Assembly: GCA_005880175.1 (NCBI GenBank)
Contig: VBJR01000382.1
Coordinates: 19,614 to 26,597, forward strand
Source of the DNA: Chloroflexota bacterium
GTDB lineage: Bacteria > Chloroflexota > Dormibacteria > Dormibacterales > Dormibacteraceae
Length of the DNA stretch: 6,984 nt
Direction of reading: 5' to 3'
Shown here: piece by piece, positions 4,929 through 6,984 of the stretch
Position numbering within the stretch: the first letter of the stretch is position 1
Layout of the letters: each line of letters opens with the position of its first letter
Made by a program: the position numbers and the translations under genes
Notes under the pieces: model-generated
The model's database searches: none
What the model saw: only the letters and a program-made list of their open reading frames with translations
What the model was told of the DNA's origin: nothing

Positions 4929-5779
4929 GCATCCGGGAGCACGTCGAGCGCCTGGTCGGCGAGCCGGTCGTGGGCTGGCGGCCGGTGACCGGCGGCGGCT
5001 GGTCGGCCTCGGTCCGCGGGATCGCCGAGCTGGCCGGCGGCCAGACCGTGTTCGCGAAGCTCGGCGACCTCCCGGAGACGGCGGCGGCGGTCCGCGCCGA
5101 ATGCGCGGTCTACCCGCTGCTGTCGGGGCCGTTCCTGCCCCGCCTGGTGGCCGCCGACCCGGCGGTCCCGCTGCTGGTCGTCGAGGACCTGAGCGGCGCG
5201 ACGTGGCCGCCGCCGTGGACGCCTGCGCTGCTGGCCGGCCTGGAGCGGCTGTTCGCGGAGCTGGCGGCGACGCGGGCGCCCGCCGGGCTGCCGCGACTGG
5301 CCGACTGCGTCCGCGAGACGGGCGCGTGGGAGCTGGTGGCCGCGGACCCGGCGCCGCTCCTCACGACCGGCGTGACCTCGGCCCGGTGGCTGGACCGCGC
5401 CCTCCCGGCGCTGCTCGACGCGCAGGCCGCGGCCCCGACCGCCGGCGACCGCCTGATCCACTTCGACGTGCGGAGCGACAACGTGTGCTTCCGCGCCGGC
5501 CGCCCGCTGCTCGTGGACTGGAACCACGCCCGGGCCGGCGACCCGCGCTGGGACCGCCTGCTGATGCTCCAGACGATCCAGATGGAGGGCGGGCCGCCGG
5601 TCCGCGAGCTGGACCCCGACCCCGACCCGGGCGTGCTGGCGTGGCTCGCCGGCTTCTTCGCGGCGCGGGCGGGCCTGCCGCCGCCGCGGGGCGCGCCGCG
5701 GGTCCGCGGCTTCCAGCGGGCGCAGCTGGAGATCGTGCTGCCGTGGGCGGCCGAGGTGCTGGGGCTGCCGCGGCCGTGA
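4925..5779 (+). CDS. APH-family phosphotransferase (kinase-like fold), substrate unknown
   Basis: From the GTG at 4925 the protein is 284 aa, a normal length for the aminoglycoside/choline kinase-like superfamily. The kinase core can be traced: a Gly-rich loop ([11 protein letters not shown], 22-32), the ATP-anchoring lysine K45 (VFAKLG), helix-C glutamate E59, hinge VVEDLSG (85-91), the catalytic loop with motif HxDxxxxN as H179, D181, N186, and the metal-binding aspartate D198 (LLVDWN, replacing DFG). All catalytic residues are present, so it should transfer phosphate from ATP to a small molecule. True aminoglycoside resistance is only one possibility. The start overlaps the GntR stop by 4 bases (GTGA), with a G-run at 4921-4925 just before it, and its own stop overlaps the next gene by 4 bases. 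Translation is therefore probably coupled. The frame extends upstream, but that part lies inside the GntR gene. Confidence 0.88.
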   Translation: MSIREHVERLVGEPVVGWRPVTGGGWSASVRGIAELAGGQTVFAKLGDLPETAAAVRAECAVYPLLSGPFLPRLVAADPAVPLLVVEDLSGATWPPPWTPALLAGLERLFAELAATRAPAGLPRLADCVRETGAWELVAADPAPLLTTGVTSARWLDRALPALLDAQAAAPTAGDRLIHFDVRSDNVCFRAGRPLLVDWNHARAGDPRWDRLLMLQTIQMEGGPPVRELDPDPDPGVLAWLAGFFAARAGLPPPRGAPRVRGFQRAQLEIVLPWAAEVLGLPRP

Positions 5780-6873
5780 CCGAGGTGCTCGGCCGGCGGG
5801 CCCTGAGCCGGGCCACGCTGGCGCGGCAGCTCCTGCTCGAGCGCCACGCCCTGCCCGCGCTGGCGGCGGTCGAGCACCTGGTCGGCATGCAGGCGCAGGC
5901 GCCCAACGCGCCGTACGTCGGCCTGTGGACGCGGCTCGAGGGGTTCCGGCCCGAGGAGCTGGCCGCGGCCCTGATCGACCGCGAGGCGGTCCGCACGTGG
6001 CTGATGCGGGGGACCGTCCACCTGGCCACGGCCCGCGACTGCCTGGCCCTGCGGCCGCTGTTCCGGTCGATGGCCGACCGCCTGTTCACCGCGTCCCCGT
6101 TCAACCGGAACGTGGCCGGGCTCGACCGGGACGCGCTGCTCGCGGCCGGCCGGGCGCTGCTGGAGGAGCGGCCGCGCGACCGGGCCGAGCTCAGCCGCCT
6201 GCTCGGCGAGCGCTGGCCGGATCGCGACCCGATCTCGCTCGCGTACGCGGTCAGCTACCTCGTGCCGTGCGTCCAGGTGCCGCCCCGGGGCGTCTGGGGC
6301 CGGACCGGGCCGGCCGCCGTGACGACGACGGAGGCGTGGCTGGGCCGCCCGCTGGAGGCCGAGCGCTCGCCGGCCGAGCTGGTGGTCCGCTACCTGGCCG
6401 CGTTCGGGCCGGCGACGGTCGCGGACGTGCGGACGTGGTCCGGCCTGACCGCCCTGCGCGAGGTCGTGGACGAGCTGCGGCCGCGCCTGCGCACGTTCCG
6501 GGACGAGCAGGGCCGCGAGCTGTTCGACGTGCCCGACGCGCCCCGGCCCCACCCGGACACGCCGGCCCCGCCCCGCTTCCTGCCCGAGTACGACAACCTG
6601 CTCCTGTCCCACGCCGACCGGAGCCGCGTCATCGAGGACGGCCGGCGGCCGCCGCTGCCGCCGGGCAACGGCGGCGTCATGGGCACCCTCCTGGTGGACG
6701 GCTCCTGGCGCGGGACGTGGCGGATCGCCCGGGAAGGCGGCCGAGCGACGCTGGCGGTCGAGACGTTCACCCCGCTCGCGGCGGGCGACCGGGCCGCCGT
6801 GGCTGGGGAGGGCGACCGGCTGCTCGCGTTCGCCGCGGCGGATGCCGAGGCGCGCGACGTCCGGGTCGGCTGA
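5776..6873 (+). CDS. AlkZ-like winged-helix DNA glycosylase (HTH_42 family)
   Basis: This 365-aa protein has the usual length and signatures of the HTH_42 (YcaQ/AlkZ) family, whose studied members excise alkylated bases and unhook DNA crosslinks. Visible signatures are R74[10 protein letters not shown] (typical RxxLMRGTxHL), [15 protein letters not shown] (210-224) in a later winged helix, and [18 protein letters not shown] (269-286). The catalytic position reads MQAQ at 38-41, the Q-x-Q form found in AlkZ-like enzymes rather than the Q-x-D form of E. coli YcaQ. The beta-rich C-terminal part (about 300-363) completes the fold. The GTG start overlaps the kinase gene stop (GTGA, 5776-5779), making this the third gene of the operon. 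Whether it protects against a particular genotoxin cannot be told. Family assignment is firm; the specific activity is inferred from the motif. Confidence 0.9.
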   Translation: MTEVLGRRALSRATLARQLLLERHALPALAAVEHLVGMQAQAPNAPYVGLWTRLEGFRPEELAAALIDREAVRTWLMRGTVHLATARDCLALRPLFRSMADRLFTASPFNRNVAGLDRDALLAAGRALLEERPRDRAELSRLLGERWPDRDPISLAYAVSYLVPCVQVPPRGVWGRTGPAAVTTTEAWLGRPLEAERSPAELVVRYLAAFGPATVADVRTWSGLTALREVVDELRPRLRTFRDEQGRELFDVPDAPRPHPDTPAPPRFLPEYDNLLLSHADRSRVIEDGRRPPLPPGNGGVMGTLLVDGSWRGTWRIAREGGRATLAVETFTPLAAGDRAAVAGEGDRLLAFAAADAEARDVRVG

Positions 6874-6895
6874 TTCCCTAAGGACGATGTGCTTG

Positions 6896-6984
6896 TCAAG
6901 GGCGAACATTGATTCGCTCCTGGAGGTCATTCAGGATCTGCTTGATCGGGGTCAGGCCGGATGTCAGGATGGGTTGTGGGGAAG
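6896..6984 (-). CDS. Possible C-terminal gene fragment, runs off the right edge
   Basis: Reading leftwards from the edge, one frame is open for 28 whole codons and ends at TGA (6898-6896). It encodes a plausible amphipathic end (GLTPIKQILNDLQERINVRP). It would converge on the glycosylase gene with a 22-base gap. The opposite strand is also open: a TTG at 6893 with TAAGGA at 6879-6884, 8 bases upstream, could start a gene reading rightwards (SRANIDSLLEVIQDLLDRGQ). The minus reading has the higher G+C at third positions. This stretch is clearly less GC-rich than everything to its left. I cannot decide between the two strands or exclude that neither codes. Confidence 0.25.
   Translation of the reverse strand, partial: SPQPILTSGLTPIKQILNDLQERINVRP

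Noticed and set aside
4925..5779. Naming the kinase as an aminoglycoside resistance gene
   Set aside because: Only the generic kinase motifs are visible. The superfamily includes many metabolite kinases, so a specific resistance name is not supported.
5110..6930. A 606-codon minus-strand open frame
   Set aside because: It is the mirror of the kinase and glycosylase genes, with Arg/Pro/Gln-rich composition and no recognisable domain.

Overview
The window is very GC-rich throughout, with third codon positions almost all G or C and with GTG and TTG starts. It carries no rRNA and only one tRNA, so its taxonomy cannot be fixed from sequence alone. Codon use, TAnnnT-type -10 elements close to start codons (suggesting leaderless mRNAs) and the gene families all fit a high-GC Actinomycetota or a related high-GC Terrabacteria lineage such as Chloroflexota or Dormibacterota. 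That assignment is inference.

Layout, left to right. On the minus strand are the N-terminal 127 codons of an exported protein (1-383). It has its own promoter (443-471) and a 5'-UTR hairpin. A structured non-coding stretch with several inverted repeats follows (about 472-657), then a complete tRNA-Val(GAC) with an encoded CCA end (658-733, minus). A short AT-rich island near 785-800 separates the tRNA from the plus-strand genes.

The plus-strand genes form three groups. First come a 12-TM MFS drug-antiporter-type exporter (935-2131) and an extracytoplasmic FKBP-type prolyl isomerase lipoprotein (2147-2728). Next are two adjacent receiver-like regulators (2783-3403 and 3423-4091). The first lacks the phosphorylation residues, the second has the full set, and both appear to share a related C-terminal domain. 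Last is a tightly overlapping operon: a FadR-type GntR repressor (4107-4928), an APH-fold small-molecule kinase (4925-5779) and an AlkZ/HTH_42-type DNA glycosylase (5776-6873). Each junction in this operon is a GTGA overlap.

The final ~90 bases are visibly less GC-rich. They contain a possible gene fragment that is open on both strands.

Most of this is ordinary chromosomal content. The more unusual elements are the degenerate-plus-canonical receiver pair, the regulator-kinase-glycosylase operon, and the structured region between the tRNA and the exported-protein gene. No mobile element, CRISPR array or phage gene was recognised.
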